Below are positions 1-8,576 of a stretch of 64,000 nt of DNA, in pieces (positions within the stretch are counted from its first letter, which is position 1; every line of letters starts with the position of its first letter). This DNA is from Candidatus Nitrotoga sp. SPKER. Its GTDB lineage: Bacteria > Pseudomonadota > Gammaproteobacteria > Burkholderiales > Gallionellaceae. Position numbers and translations under genes: made by a program. The stretch lies in NCBI GenBank assembly GCA_003402285.1, contig QFXG01000015.1, positions 1 through 64,000 of the forward strand, written 5' to 3'. The notes beneath the pieces were generated by a model that saw only the letters and a program-made list of their open reading frames with translations, did no database searches and was not told the origin of the DNA.

Positions 1-77
1 TGGGTTTGTACCGCTCGGTCAAATACGCCGCGAGGAAGTGCTTTCATAATTTGTTGAAATCGGCTTATCCTGTACAT
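1..77 (-). CDS. IS4-family transposase N-terminus (partial, runs off window)
   Basis: The reverse strand has an ATG at 77 preceded by a GGAG eight bases upstream and reads 25 codons without a stop to the window edge (starts MYRISRFQQIMKALPRGVF). The 'F-Q-x-I-M-K-A-L-P-R-G-x-F-D' opening resembles the N-terminal DUF4372 region of IS4-family transposases as I remember them. Only the first residues are visible, so intactness cannot be judged. It lies downstream of cysM in the same orientation. Confidence 0.5.
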   Translation of the reverse strand, partial: MYRISRFQQIMKALPRGVFDRAVQT

Positions 78-121
78 GTTGCAGCTCCGGTTTGTGAGTT
101 GGCGCTCAGGGGTATATCCCC
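78..121 (-). mobile_element. Probable outer end of the IS4-like element
   Basis: Between the putative transposase start and cysM lies a CTGAGCGCC-containing stretch ending in the palindrome GGGGTATATCCCC (109-121). This is where the terminal inverted repeat of the element would be expected. The second end is outside the window, so neither the inverted repeat nor a target duplication can be confirmed. Confidence 0.3.
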
Positions 122-248
122 TATTACCAGATGCTGCAACACCTTTATGCCTATCGGCTCAATTTATTCCGGACAGCAGTGCACCTGCGCGGGAATGACG
201 GAGTTTTTTGCAAATGGACAATCTGAGTTAATTGCAGAAGCGAGCAGG

Positions 249-1136
249 TTATGCCGGAAACACACCTGTGCTCAAATAGCGATCTCCCCGATCACACACA
301 ATGAACACAATGGTTGCGTTCTGCACCGTTTGCGCTATACGTAGCGCCACTGCCAGCGCACCGCCAGATGAGATGCCACAAAAAATGCCTTCTTCGCTCG
401 CCAGGCGACGAGTCATTTCTTCTGCCTCTTGCTGACCCACATTCTCCAGTTTATCTACACGCTGGGTATCATAAATTTTCGGAAGATAAGCTTCAGGCCA
501 TTTGCGGATACCGGGGATTTGCGCACCCTCTTCCGGTTGTGCACCGATGATTTGAATCTGAGGATTTTTTTCCTTGAAATAACGCGAACACCCCATGATG
601 GTGCCGGTGGTACCCATGCTGCTAATGAAATGAGTGATACCGCCTTGCGTGTCTCGCCAAATTTCCGGTGCGGTGCCCTGATAATGGGCCAGAGGATTGT
701 CCGCGTTAGCGAATTGGTCAAGGATGACTCCGCGTCCTTCATCGCGTAGTTTCTCTGCCATATCCCGCGCCAACTCCATGCTGCCCTCTTTGGATGTCAG
801 TACTAATTCCGCACCATATGCGCGCATGCTCTGGCGACGCTCAATACTCTGATTTTCAGGCATCACCAGTATCATCTTATAGCCTCGCATGGCCGCTACC
901 ATCGCAAGCGCAATACCGGTATTGCCACTGGTTGCTTCTATTAGCGTGTCACCGGGTTTAATGTCACCACGTTTTTCGGCCTGCATGATCATTGAGAGCG
1001 CCGGACGATCTTTTACCGAGCCAGCAGGATTGTTGCCTTCCAGCTTGGCCAACAGCACATTACTCGTTACACCGGGAATACGTTGTAGCCGGACCAGCGG
1101 CGTGTTGCCAACAAAATGTTTAATAGTGTGGTACAT
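249..1136 (-). CDS. cysM: Cysteine synthase B (O-acetylserine sulfhydrylase)
   Basis: PLP-dependent enzyme of 295 residues, the usual CysM length, making cysteine from O-acetylserine and sulfide or thiosulfate in the cytoplasm. The PLP lysine is K42 in NPAGSVKDRPA. The substrate-binding loop EATSGNTG and the phosphate-binding loop SSMGTTGT follow in the expected order. The short C-terminus and the sequence around RVWRDT-like positions fit CysM better than CysK, but the split between the two is by overall resemblance. It stands alone, with a strong hairpin separating it from comEA upstream. No regulatory site was recognised. Confidence 0.93.
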   Translation of the reverse strand: MYHTIKHFVGNTPLVRLQRIPGVTSNVLLAKLEGNNPAGSVKDRPALSMIMQAEKRGDIKPGDTLIEATSGNTGIALAMVAAMRGYKMILVMPENQSIERRQSMRAYGAELVLTSKEGSMELARDMAEKLRDEGRGVILDQFANADNPLAHYQGTAPEIWRDTQGGITHFISSMGTTGTIMGCSRYFKEKNPQIQIIGAQPEEGAQIPGIRKWPEAYLPKIYDTQRVDKLENVGQQEAEEMTRRLASEEGIFCGISSGGALAVALRIAQTVQNATIVFIVCDRGDRYLSTGVFPA

Positions 1137-1180
1137 CTATATGTTCCTGAAACAAAGGTATTATCTTACCATTACATGCA

Positions 1181-1234
1181 AGTATAAATAACAACCCCGT
1201 CCAGCTCACGCTGGACGGGGTTGTTATTTATACT
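1181..1234 (-). terminator. Intrinsic terminator after comEA (24-bp perfect hairpin)
   Basis: The arms 1181-1204 and 1211-1234 are perfectly complementary over 24 bp with a 6-base loop. The GC-rich core (CCCCGTCCAG / CTGGACGGGG) is flanked by A/T tracts on both sides, so it can act in both directions. It sits downstream of comEA and upstream of cysM on the reverse strand. Confidence 0.85.
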
Positions 1235-1293
1235 GCATCGAAAACAAAAATAAAACTGTGTATAGCCTTAGGTAATCAGCTATAAATTACTTT

Positions 1294-1599
1294 TCACTTT
1301 GTTTTTTTGTCAGTTGCTTTAAGCGTAACGGGCTTAGTAGAAGAAACTCCGGCCACTGTCAACTCAGAACGTAACTTTTTTACCGATTTACTACCAAAAC
1401 CTTTAACATTTTCTAATTCATCCACGCTCTTGAATGAACCATTCTTTTTACGGTAATCGATGATTGATTGTGCCTTTACTGGGCCAACACCTTTAATTCC
1501 GTCTAATTCTTCTTTTGTGGCCGTATTTAGATTTACAGTAGCCATCGCAATGCCGGTAGAAATAACAAATGTAATAAACGCCAGTAGCAATTTTTTCAT
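1294..1599 (-). CDS. ComEA-like helix-hairpin-helix DNA-binding protein
   Basis: Small exported protein of 101 residues. Residues 1-20 form a signal peptide (MKK, hydrophobic core, cleavage near AMA). Residues 21-80 hold the ComEA-type helix-hairpin-helix repeat: VNLNTATKEEL, then GIKGVGPVKAQSII and VKGFGSKSVKKL. Family members bind double-stranded DNA in the periplasm during natural transformation, although many short proteobacterial versions have unproven roles. The C-terminus is lysine/threonine rich. The start is supported by AGAGGA seven bases upstream. It appears monocistronic, followed by the strong terminator at 1181-1234. Confidence 0.85.
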   Translation of the reverse strand: MKKLLLAFITFVISTGIAMATVNLNTATKEELDGIKGVGPVKAQSIIDYRKKNGSFKSVDELENVKGFGSKSVKKLRSELTVAGVSSTKPVTLKATDKKTK

Positions 1600-1919
1600 T
1601 ATAGTCCTCTTGCAAAAATGAACGACGGAGCCGTCCTTCGATCAAAAACGCATGGCACCATAACAACGTTGACTCCTCTTAACAAAGCACATATCACCCA
1701 CCTAATTTTCCATTGTGTCAAATATTAATAATCATTCATTCAAAATAGTCGATTATTTTTGGCAGACTATGTGCAATTCAAACAGGGTCAGTATATGTAA
1801 CGGGCAAAATAATCTTTAAAGAGGATAAAATTTATAATTAGAGTACTTATCTTGACAGCAGAGCAGTATCTACTGCTCTGCTGATTCCCTAACATTAGGT
1901 CAGTTTCAAGAACAATCTT
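1600..1919. other. Divergent intergenic region comEA / yihY
   Basis: AT-rich spacer that must contain the promoters of comEA (leftward) and the yihY gene (rightward). Apart from the inverted repeat at 1856-1883, I see no gene, tRNA or repeat in it. Confidence 0.6.
1856..1883. repeat. 13-2-13 perfect inverted repeat upstream of yihY
   Basis: The arms CAGCAGAGCAGTA (1856-1868) and TACTGCTCTGCTG (1871-1883) are perfectly complementary around a 2-base centre. It ends 36 bases before the yihY-like start codon. It could be an operator, an attenuator hairpin in the leader, or a terminator for upstream transcription. There is no U-tract after it, which argues against a simple rightward terminator. 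Confidence 0.6.
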
Positions 1920-2801
1920 ATGAATATAAAGCAAATATTAAATCTTATTAAAGCTACTTTTTCAGCGTGGATTGATGACAACGCACCCAGCATGGGAGCA
2001 GCACTTGCCTATTACACTGTATTTTCGATTGCTCCACTTCTATTAATTGTTATCTCTATAGCAGGCCTTATTTTTGGTGTTGATGTAGCCAGGGAAGAAA
2101 TTGTTGCTCAATTACAGGGCTTAATGGGAAAAACCGGGGCATTGGTCGTGCAAGGTTTGCTCGAAAGCGTGAGTAAACCGGCAGAGAGTGTAACTGCCGC
2201 TATTATCGGTGTGGTTTTGCTGCTTGTTGGTGCAACTACAGTATTTGCCGAGTTACAGGACGATCTGGACAGGATATGGCGTGCACCAAAAAGAACTCAA
2301 GATGCCGGGATATTTGGGTTAATCCGCACGCGAGTGCTGTCTTTTGGGATGATCTTGGGAATAGGGTTTTTATTGATTGTTTCCCTTATATTTAGTGCTG
2401 CATTAGCAGCATTAGGGAAATGGTGGGAACCTGTATTTGGCGGGTTTAGACTCCTTGCAAGCCTAATCGATATCACGCTGAGTTTTTTAATCATTACCCT
2501 TGCATTCGCAATGATCTATAAGTTAATGCCGCGCATGAAGATCGATTGGCGCGATGTCTGGATTGGTGCGGTGGTCACCGCATTTCTTTTTACAGTCGGT
2601 AAAATCCTGATCGGTTTTTATATTGGCAGAAGTGGGGTTGCTTCAGGATTTGGAGCGGCGGGTTCGCTCGTGGTTTTATTGGTATGGATATATTATTCAG
2701 CCCAGATTTTTTTGATGGGCGCGGAATTTACGCGGATTTACTCTTATACGTTCGGATCGCACAAAGATCGTCCCATACAAACGGCAACTCATGATAACTG
2801 A
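1920..2801 (+). CDS. YihY/BrkB-family inner membrane protein
   Basis: 293-residue integral membrane protein of the YihY/UPF0761 (formerly RNase BN) family. The family signature is visible at the start: [17 protein letters not shown], followed by about six hydrophobic segments and the GASGS-like loop near residue 235. The annotation 'ribonuclease BN' is a historical error for this family; its function is not established, and transport has been proposed. No convincing Shine-Dalgarno precedes the ATG. Its 3' end overlaps the next gene by 11 bases, suggesting translational coupling with the DNA glycosylase. Confidence 0.88.
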   Translation: MNIKQILNLIKATFSAWIDDNAPSMGAALAYYTVFSIAPLLLIVISIAGLIFGVDVAREEIVAQLQGLMGKTGALVVQGLLESVSKPAESVTAAIIGVVLLLVGATTVFAELQDDLDRIWRAPKRTQDAGIFGLIRTRVLSFGMILGIGFLLIVSLIFSAALAALGKWWEPVFGGFRLLASLIDITLSFLIITLAFAMIYKLMPRMKIDWRDVWIGAVVTAFLFTVGKILIGFYIGRSGVASGFGAAGSLVVLLVWIYYSAQIFLMGAEFTRIYSYTFGSHKDRPIQTATHDN

Positions 2802-3312
2802 AGATCCTCCAATTGCTCACATTCATGGCTTCCCGCCAATTGAAAACAGTAATTCAAGCATTCTTATCCTGGGCACGATGCCAGGCAAGGCCTCCTTACA
2901 AGCACAGCAGTATTACGCACATCCACGAAATGTATTCTGGAAGATTATTAGCGAAATTCTTGGCATCCAGGCTGTAAATTCTTATGAAACCAGAACATTA
3001 TCAATTGTTGCGGCAAGAATTGCACTCTGGGACGTTTTGAAATCATGCAGGCGGGAGAGCAGTCTCGATTCTGATATAGACCATGACACGATCATGCTCA
3101 ACGATTTTGCAAGTTTTTTTAAAAATCACCTGCATATTAACAGGGTGTGTTTTAACGGGGCCAAAGCGGAAAGCTTATATATAAAACGTGTGCAACCATT
3201 TCTTCAAGATACCTCACATATCGAATACATTCGCCTGCCATCAACAAGCCCAGCGAATGCTGCAACTTCCTTTGATCGGAAATTAAAAGCATGGAAAGAA
3301 ATAATATGTTGA
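2791..3312 (+). CDS. DNA-deoxyinosine glycosylase (UDG superfamily, HDG type)
   Basis: 173-residue predicted hypoxanthine-DNA glycosylase, which removes deaminated adenine from DNA for base-excision repair. The family signature [21 protein letters not shown] is near residues 27-47: a glycine-rich motif I followed by the QYYAHPRN block characteristic of the DNA-deoxyinosine glycosylase group. A C-terminal LPSTSPANA segment matches the second superfamily motif. It overlaps yihY by 11 bases in another frame, so the two are probably expressed together. Assignment rests on motif recall. Confidence 0.8.
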   Translation: MITEDPPIAHIHGFPPIENSNSSILILGTMPGKASLQAQQYYAHPRNVFWKIISEILGIQAVNSYETRTLSIVAARIALWDVLKSCRRESSLDSDIDHDTIMLNDFASFFKNHLHINRVCFNGAKAESLYIKRVQPFLQDTSHIEYIRLPSTSPANAATSFDRKLKAWKEIIC

Positions 3313-3435
3313 TTTATTTCATATATCAATACCGTTTAAATGCGATTTGTATGTACCGAGACAGGCTTATTTTTGCTCATCGCATAACCTGATTTTGTTG
3401 CAGCATCGTTGAATTGTGTGCACGTCTTCTGTCTA

Positions 3436-4896
3436 TTATTTACTTATCAATGGAATAAAAATCATATTACCCTCACGCTGTACGAGCACAGCGGCACGTA
3501 TGCCCACTTCTGCCATGACATTACGAAATTGTTTAATGCTGGAGATCCGCTGGCTATTTATGGCGATAATGATGTCTTTAGGCTGAATACCTGACTCTGC
3601 CGCAATACCGTCAACTGCATCAACGACCACATAGCCGTCTGTACGCAGCATTTGCCGCTCACCAGGATTCAACTCATGCATCGTCAAACCAATTTTGTCT
3701 GGTACTATTTCTTTGTCTATCGGCCTTGATTGGGGTGTTTTTAAATCAGTTTCCGTGTCTCCCAGAGTGACTGCCACTTCCTTTGCTGTCCCCCGACGCC
3801 ATACGTTGAGTCGTGCAATAGATCCGGGTGCGGCATCGGCAACTGTGCGAGCTAAATCATCTGCATCCGTTAGTTCTTTACCATTAAACTTCAAGATAAT
3901 ATCCCCGATCTCAAGGTTACTTCGTGCTGCCGGTGTATCTTTCCTTACTGTAGTAATCAGCGCACCGCTTGCCTTTGTCAGGCCAAATGATCTGGCATGT
4001 TCAGGGCTTACGTCTTGGATCGTTACACCAAGCAAGCCACGTTTAACAGTGCCATGCTTCAATAGCTGATTTTTTACCTTTATTGCGAGGTCAATCGGGA
4101 TTGCAAAAGACAAACCCATATAGCCTCCGCTACGGCTATAAATTTGCGAGTTAATACCGATGACTTCTCCCTTTAAATTGAACAGCGGCCCCCCAGAATT
4201 TCCTGGATTGATTGGAACGTCCGTCTGAATAAATGGAGTGGTATTTTCGCCAGGCAAGCTACGCCCCATGGCACTTACGATACCCTGAGAAACCGAGTTG
4301 GTGAAGCCAAATGGCGATCCAATTGCAACGACCCATTCACCAACCTCAAGCTTTGAGGTGTCACCAATACTCGCAACAGGAAGATCCTTGGCTGAGATTT
4401 TCAGTAGGGCAATATCACTGCGCTTGTCGGCACCGACTACTTTTGCCTTGAACTCTCGCTTGTCAGTCAGCCGTACCGTCACTTCGTCCGCATTATCAAT
4501 AACATGAGCGTTGGTAAGAATATAACCATCCTGACTAATGATGAAACCGGAACCCAGTGACTGACTGCGAAATTCATGCGGAGGCATCTCGCCAGGTGCA
4601 AACCGACGAAAAAATTCATAAAATGGATCATCTTGTTTGGTACCTGGAAAAGCTGGGAATGGAAGATGTTCCCTGCGAATCTTCTGCGTAGTGCTGATAT
4701 TAACAACAGCAGGTCCTTCTTTCTTGACCAAAACCGTGAAATTCGGAAGCGCAACAACCGTCGATGGAGTGCTTACAGCGCCACTGGCCGTCACTGGCGG
4801 TGGGGGTGCTTGTTGTTTTTTTCCGCAGCTACTTAATACAAATAAAGTGGTCAATAAAACGACTGTAAATACAGGCTTGCTCATAGTGCGTATCAT
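3436..4896 (-). CDS. Do/HtrA-family serine endoprotease, lipoprotein form
   Basis: 486-residue periplasmic quality-control protease of the DegP/DegQ/MucD family. An N-terminal signal ends in the lipobox LSSC (Cys24), so the mature protein is probably lipid-anchored, unlike soluble DegP. A proline-rich linker follows. The trypsin-like domain carries the triad H131 (TNAHV), D161 (SDIALL) and S234 (NPGNSGGPLF). Two PDZ domains follow, roughly residues 275-375 and 395-480. The start is supported by GGAA seven bases upstream. The small zinc-ribbon gene ends 10 bases before this start, so the two are probably one transcript. Confidence 0.92.
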   Translation of the reverse strand: MIRTMSKPVFTVVLLTTLFVLSSCGKKQQAPPPPVTASGAVSTPSTVVALPNFTVLVKKEGPAVVNISTTQKIRREHLPFPAFPGTKQDDPFYEFFRRFAPGEMPPHEFRSQSLGSGFIISQDGYILTNAHVIDNADEVTVRLTDKREFKAKVVGADKRSDIALLKISAKDLPVASIGDTSKLEVGEWVVAIGSPFGFTNSVSQGIVSAMGRSLPGENTTPFIQTDVPINPGNSGGPLFNLKGEVIGINSQIYSRSGGYMGLSFAIPIDLAIKVKNQLLKHGTVKRGLLGVTIQDVSPEHARSFGLTKASGALITTVRKDTPAARSNLEIGDIILKFNGKELTDADDLARTVADAAPGSIARLNVWRRGTAKEVAVTLGDTETDLKTPQSRPIDKEIVPDKIGLTMHELNPGERQMLRTDGYVVVDAVDGIAAESGIQPKDIIIAINSQRISSIKQFRNVMAEVGIRAAVLVQREGNMIFIPLISK

Positions 4897-4906
4897 AAAT
4901 TTTCCA

Positions 4907-5410
4907 TTAATGCGTCCAACTCACGCGTAACAAGTTTTCCTCCTTATTATAGTGAAATTTCAGCTCTCCTTGATAGGCATGACGCAAAGCCTCCCCTATA
5001 CCACGAGCGAGATGTAGATCAGTTGTCGTTATCAGGATACCGCCATCTTTTTTATCTTCCACTGCCATAATGCGCTTGAGCGGATGTTCTGTTCGTTCAT
5101 GTTTTTCTACATTATGGATGAGATTCATAATTTCCTCGCCATGAGTGGCAAAAAATTGACCCTGTAAAGTAAGAAAACCAGCAGGATAATGGTCTTGTAT
5201 ACGATGGCAGGCAGGACACGTTTCCCGATGTGCTTCTGCCGGAGCTTGCCGCCACTGCCAGCGTCCTTCATGAAATACCGCGTTACATTGTGGGCAAACA
5301 GTTGGATCTTGCAATTTGCCCTTTAATTTGTAGGCATCATGTTCATGTTCCTGCAACATATGTTCGCTGCGTTCGCTATTAAAGCCGCTAGGAATGGTCA
5401 CATTACTCAT
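4907..5410 (-). CDS. BCAM0308-like zinc-ribbon protein
   Basis: 167-residue cytoplasmic protein with two CxxC knuckles (CPQC near residue 39 and CPAC near residue 66) framing a GRWQWRQ segment. This fits the uncharacterised BCAM0308 family, which has NMD3-like zinc ribbons. The C-terminal half has a TTTDLHLARGIGEAL segment that resembles a small nucleic-acid-binding fold. Its function is unknown. It lies directly upstream of the HtrA protease gene (10-base gap). An envelope-stress link is only inferred from that neighbour. Confidence 0.65.
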   Translation of the reverse strand: MSNVTIPSGFNSERSEHMLQEHEHDAYKLKGKLQDPTVCPQCNAVFHEGRWQWRQAPAEAHRETCPACHRIQDHYPAGFLTLQGQFFATHGEEIMNLIHNVEKHERTEHPLKRIMAVEDKKDGGILITTTDLHLARGIGEALRHAYQGELKFHYNKEENLLRVSWTH

Positions 5411-5841
5411 GATAATCTCCCTTGGAGTTCATTACTCCTATCTACTTCATACCTTCCAAACCGTGCCGATAGCTGGCAAACACTTCTCAAAAAATTCAAA
5501 TCCCTTTGCACTAACATCATCATGTAAAGATGACCTGACTTACAGGTGGTCGTAATTATATAAATACTTTTTTAACGAATTAAATCGAGCAGTCTATAAG
5601 CATATTATTAATACATATCAATATATTAGGATTGCTTTTTAAGTACCTAAATGATATGCGTTGTGAGTTCGACAATGAAAAGATATGTTAGTGCTGCACC
5701 TAACATAAATGAATAAGCAAATTGCTTATTTTACTGACGGTAATTGTTTAAAGCATGATATTCAACCAAACATTGAAACTTAATTATTTGCAACCATATC
5801 AATAGGATAATCTGCTGACTGCTGCTGTCCGATGACAGTTA
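5411..5841. other. AT-rich intergenic region, no gene seen
   Basis: About 430 bases between the zinc-ribbon gene (starting leftward) and the 3' end of the response regulator gene. It should hold the promoter of the zinc-ribbon/htrA pair. A small perfect hairpin, AATAAGCA / TGCTTATT (5712-5719 and 5723-5730), is present; it lies about 110 bases past the regulator stop and could terminate that transcript weakly. Nothing else was recognised. Confidence 0.5.
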
Positions 5842-6504
5842 CTACAATTGAATAATGTCACAAAGAATAGCCAAGCGAACGAGTTGAGCAGTATTTTGTA
5901 ATTTGAGTTTTCTCATTATGCTAGCGTGGTGGACACCGACAGTTTTTGGGCTAATGGAAAGATTTTCGGCAATTTCCAGTATTGAATTGCCTTCTGCCAT
6001 CAATTTGAATAACTGAAATTCACGTTTGGAAAGCGCGCTTATTGGATCCAGAGCGGCATGAAACAACTGCCTGTCTACAACCAAATCTGAAATATGTTCC
6101 GGGTCGACATATGTTTTCCCCAATTTTACCTGGCGTACAGCATGCACCATTTGTTTGAGACCGCTTTGTTTGGTTAAATAACCCGTTGCGCCCATCTCCA
6201 AGGCACGCTGAACCATCGTTTCATTACTGTGCATACTGAATACCAGGATGTGTGCAACCGGATCATGCGCTCTGATACGACGAATTGTTTCCAAGCCACC
6301 AATACCTGGCATATTGAGATCAAGAACCACTACATCAGGTTTAAACTCCCGATAAAGAATATAGCCTCTTTCCCCATCATCGGCTTCCGCCACTATCCGA
6401 ATGTCGGCTGTACTTTCAAGCAAGCGACGAAAACCGTCGCGCACCACCGGATGATCATCTATCAGCAATATCGTGATCAGCTGCTCAGAAGTGCTTAAGT
6501 TCAT
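5842..6504 (-). CDS. NarL/FixJ-type response regulator
   Basis: 220-residue two-component regulator. The receiver domain spans residues about 8-125, with the acidic pair in LLIDDHP, the phosphoacceptor D62 in VVLDLNMPG, and the conserved serine/lysine positions VFSMHS and YLTKQSG. A LuxR-type helix-turn-helix follows at about 155-215 (ALSKREFQLFKLMAEG, then SPKTVGVHHASIMRKL). It is translated after the sensor kinase with a 4-base overlap, so the two form a cognate pair. Likely a DNA-binding transcription factor; targets are unknown. Confidence 0.93.
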   Translation of the reverse strand: MNLSTSEQLITILLIDDHPVVRDGFRRLLESTADIRIVAEADDGERGYILYREFKPDVVVLDLNMPGIGGLETIRRIRAHDPVAHILVFSMHSNETMVQRALEMGATGYLTKQSGLKQMVHAVRQVKLGKTYVDPEHISDLVVDRQLFHAALDPISALSKREFQLFKLMAEGNSILEIAENLSISPKTVGVHHASIMRKLKLQNTAQLVRLAILCDIIQL

Positions 6505-8282
6505 TTTTTTCTTCTCTCTTCCTGATGCTTAAGCGGTAGTCGAACGTCGATACGCACACCATGGCCGGGAGTACTAAATGAGGAAAACTCTCCCCCCGCT
6601 GCAATTGCCCGTTCACGAATGCCTAATAACCCAAATCCATTGAATGCCTGGTTTGGATCAAAGCCTTTACCGTCATCCGTGACCCTTAGAAATACGGCAT
6701 CGACATCAGGTGCCGCTCCCGATTCACGGCTTAAACATACAGAAACATGCTTGGCGAGGGCGTGACAGCAAATATTGGTGAGTGCCTCCTGGATGATGCG
6801 GTATACAGTAATATTAATATTTTCACCCAAACCGTTTAAATCCCCTTCAAGTGTAAATTCGAAGATTATGTCTGGGTTATGTAAACACCACTTGTTTGTC
6901 AGTTCACGCAGACTATCTGCCAGCCCAAGTTCATCCAACAATGCCGGACGCAAATGACGCAACATGCCACGGATCACCTCATGCATTTCTTTGGCACTTT
7001 CGCTAATAGCTTGTACGCTTGCCCGAACGGTAGACTCTTCGTGGGATATACATAAAACCGCTTGAGCTTCCGCATGAATAGCGGTAAGCCATTGACCTAA
7101 TTCATCATGTAATTCACGAGCCAGATGACAACGCTCCGTTTCCTGAACGCTATACAAGTTTTGCGTAAGTGTGCGGTTTTGCTGCAACAATTCCAGATTG
7201 ATATCTGCCGCCTTTCTAAGTGAACTAATGTCAATACCAACTCCCAATAGCCCCGCGACATTCCCTTCCGGATTATTAAAAGGGGCGAGCACAGTAGACA
7301 AATAAACCACATTGCCGCATGCATTGGTCAGTCTGTTTTCTATATTTGCTTTGATTACGCCCGACTCCAGCACTTCACGATTTATGCACTGGCACTCTTC
7401 AGCTAGTTCGCGTGGCAGAAGCTCAAAATCGGTTTTACCAAGCACATTTTCTACAGTATGACCAAGAAAGTCAGCAAACATCTGGCTAACGGTTACATAA
7501 CGCAAATCCAGATCCTTGTAGAACACAATGGCCGGTATCGCATTCAGCAAGGCAATTTGCTCAGTTCGTTTTTGTTGAAGTGCTAATGCAATACGTTTTT
7601 GTTCGGTAATATTGGTCATTACGGTGCGACAGGCCTTTATCCCATTCCCTACAGCTGCACTTTCCAGGCGGATATAATCCGGCTCATCCGTACGAGTCAT
7701 TATTCTTAATTCGGTAACAACATTGCCCGAGGAATTGAAAGTTTGCTGCAGATGGTGTGAAAACGCGTAAACATCGCCTTTAATAACACGAGTTAAAAAA
7801 AGCGTGCCCACAATATTTTCACGCGCTTCACACAGCATGGTAGCGCCAATTAGATTGATTTCCTGAACATATCCAGCCTCATCAAGCGTGAGATAGCCCA
7901 CGGGGATAAAATCATAAAGATTGGCATAGCGATCGCGTGTTTCTTCCAGCACCCGTTGTGCTTCTCTTAATTCGCGATTCTGCATCTCCAGCTCAATGTG
8001 CCGTAATTGCAACTCATGCAACAAATGAGTTTTGTCATTTTCTTTCTCTCTGTCTGAGGCTCTCCTATGCATTTCTCTAAATTGTTTATTTTGCGCCTCC
8101 AGCTCAAGATGACGCACCTGCAACTCGTGCAATAATTGCATCTTTCCATCTTCCAACTCTCCATCTGACGCCTTATTATTCCGTAAAACGACGTCGTTGG
8201 ATTGATTCTCCTGGCTGTCATTTTTAGGATCGTCGAATCTTCGATTTTGATTTATTTGTACCTGAGTCATCACATTCCTCAC
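6501..8282 (-). CDS. Cytoplasmic PAS-domain sensor histidine kinase (NarX/UhpB-type core)
   Basis: 593-residue kinase without membrane segments. Residues 38-111 are a charged coiled coil containing a tandem 37-residue duplication. Two PAS domains follow (about 113-225, ending in MTNITEQKR, and 240-355, ending in GVGIDIS). A HisKA_3 dimerisation helix has phosphoacceptor H392 in ARELHDELGQW, and the HATPase domain shows DDGKGFD and GFGLLGIRERA. This architecture pairs with NarL-type regulators, and the regulator gene follows with a 4-base overlap. The signal is probably intracellular (redox, gas or small molecule), but no cofactor-binding residues could be assigned. It is divergent from recJ. 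Confidence 0.92.
   Translation of the reverse strand: MRNVMTQVQINQNRRFDDPKNDSQENQSNDVVLRNNKASDGELEDGKMQLLHELQVRHLELEAQNKQFREMHRRASDREKENDKTHLLHELQLRHIELEMQNRELREAQRVLEETRDRYANLYDFIPVGYLTLDEAGYVQEINLIGATMLCEARENIVGTLFLTRVIKGDVYAFSHHLQQTFNSSGNVVTELRIMTRTDEPDYIRLESAAVGNGIKACRTVMTNITEQKRIALALQQKRTEQIALLNAIPAIVFYKDLDLRYVTVSQMFADFLGHTVENVLGKTDFELLPRELAEECQCINREVLESGVIKANIENRLTNACGNVVYLSTVLAPFNNPEGNVAGLLGVGIDISSLRKAADINLELLQQNRTLTQNLYSVQETERCHLARELHDELGQWLTAIHAEAQAVLCISHEESTVRASVQAISESAKEMHEVIRGMLRHLRPALLDELGLADSLRELTNKWCLHNPDIIFEFTLEGDLNGLGENINITVYRIIQEALTNICCHALAKHVSVCLSRESGAAPDVDAVFLRVTDDGKGFDPNQAFNGFGLLGIRERAIAAGGEFSSFSTPGHGVRIDVRLPLKHQEERRKK
7950..8171 (-). repeat. Tandem 111-bp coding duplication in the sensor kinase
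   Basis: Residues 38-74 and 75-111 of the kinase are two head-to-tail copies of a 37-residue unit. Both begin ASD and both contain LLHELQ-x-RH-x-ELE-x-QN. Because 37 residues is not a multiple of seven, adding one unit shifts the heptad register relative to the PAS domain. Confidence 0.85.
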
Positions 8283-8360
8283 TCAGTAATTGTTAGGGGA
8301 ATTAAATTGCTCACAATTAGTCATGCTACGGTAGTGAGGTATCAAACATCACCAGAAAGA

Positions 8361-8379
8361 CATTTTTACCGTAAAAATG
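8361..8379. promoter_or_regulatory. 9-1-9 inverted repeat in kinase/recJ divergent region
   Basis: CATTTTTAC and GTAAAAATG are perfectly complementary around one base. It lies 79 bases upstream of the kinase start, a suitable place for an operator. The binding protein is unknown; autoregulation by the adjacent NarL-type regulator is a guess. Confidence 0.45.
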
Positions 8380-8422
8380 CTACATAAGATATAACTGATT
8401 CAGGATTTTTAGCATTGTTCTT

Positions 8423-8442
8423 GATGTATTTCAAAATACATC
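8423..8442. promoter_or_regulatory. 9-2-9 inverted repeat in kinase/recJ divergent region
   Basis: GATGTATTT and AAATACATC are perfectly complementary around a 2-base centre, 44 bases from the first palindrome. The half-sites differ from that palindrome, so if both are operators they probably serve different proteins. Confidence 0.4.
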
Positions 8443-8576
8443 CATAGTTACATGTTCAAGGAATATTTCTCATATTAACCATTCAACTATATTGCCTCTC
8501 TCCTTTTTCTACAAGAAGGAATATAGCCTGTCTCTGCTAAAATCATCTTACCCCGTTCACAGATTATTTAAGTCGC

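Noticed and set aside
6-344. Forward-strand open frame of 112 codons at the window start
   Set aside because: It crosses the IS edge and the 3' end of cysM, has no ribosome-binding site and no recognisable motif.
1600-1919. Origin-like AT-rich region
   Set aside because: No DnaA-box cluster or replication gene is nearby.
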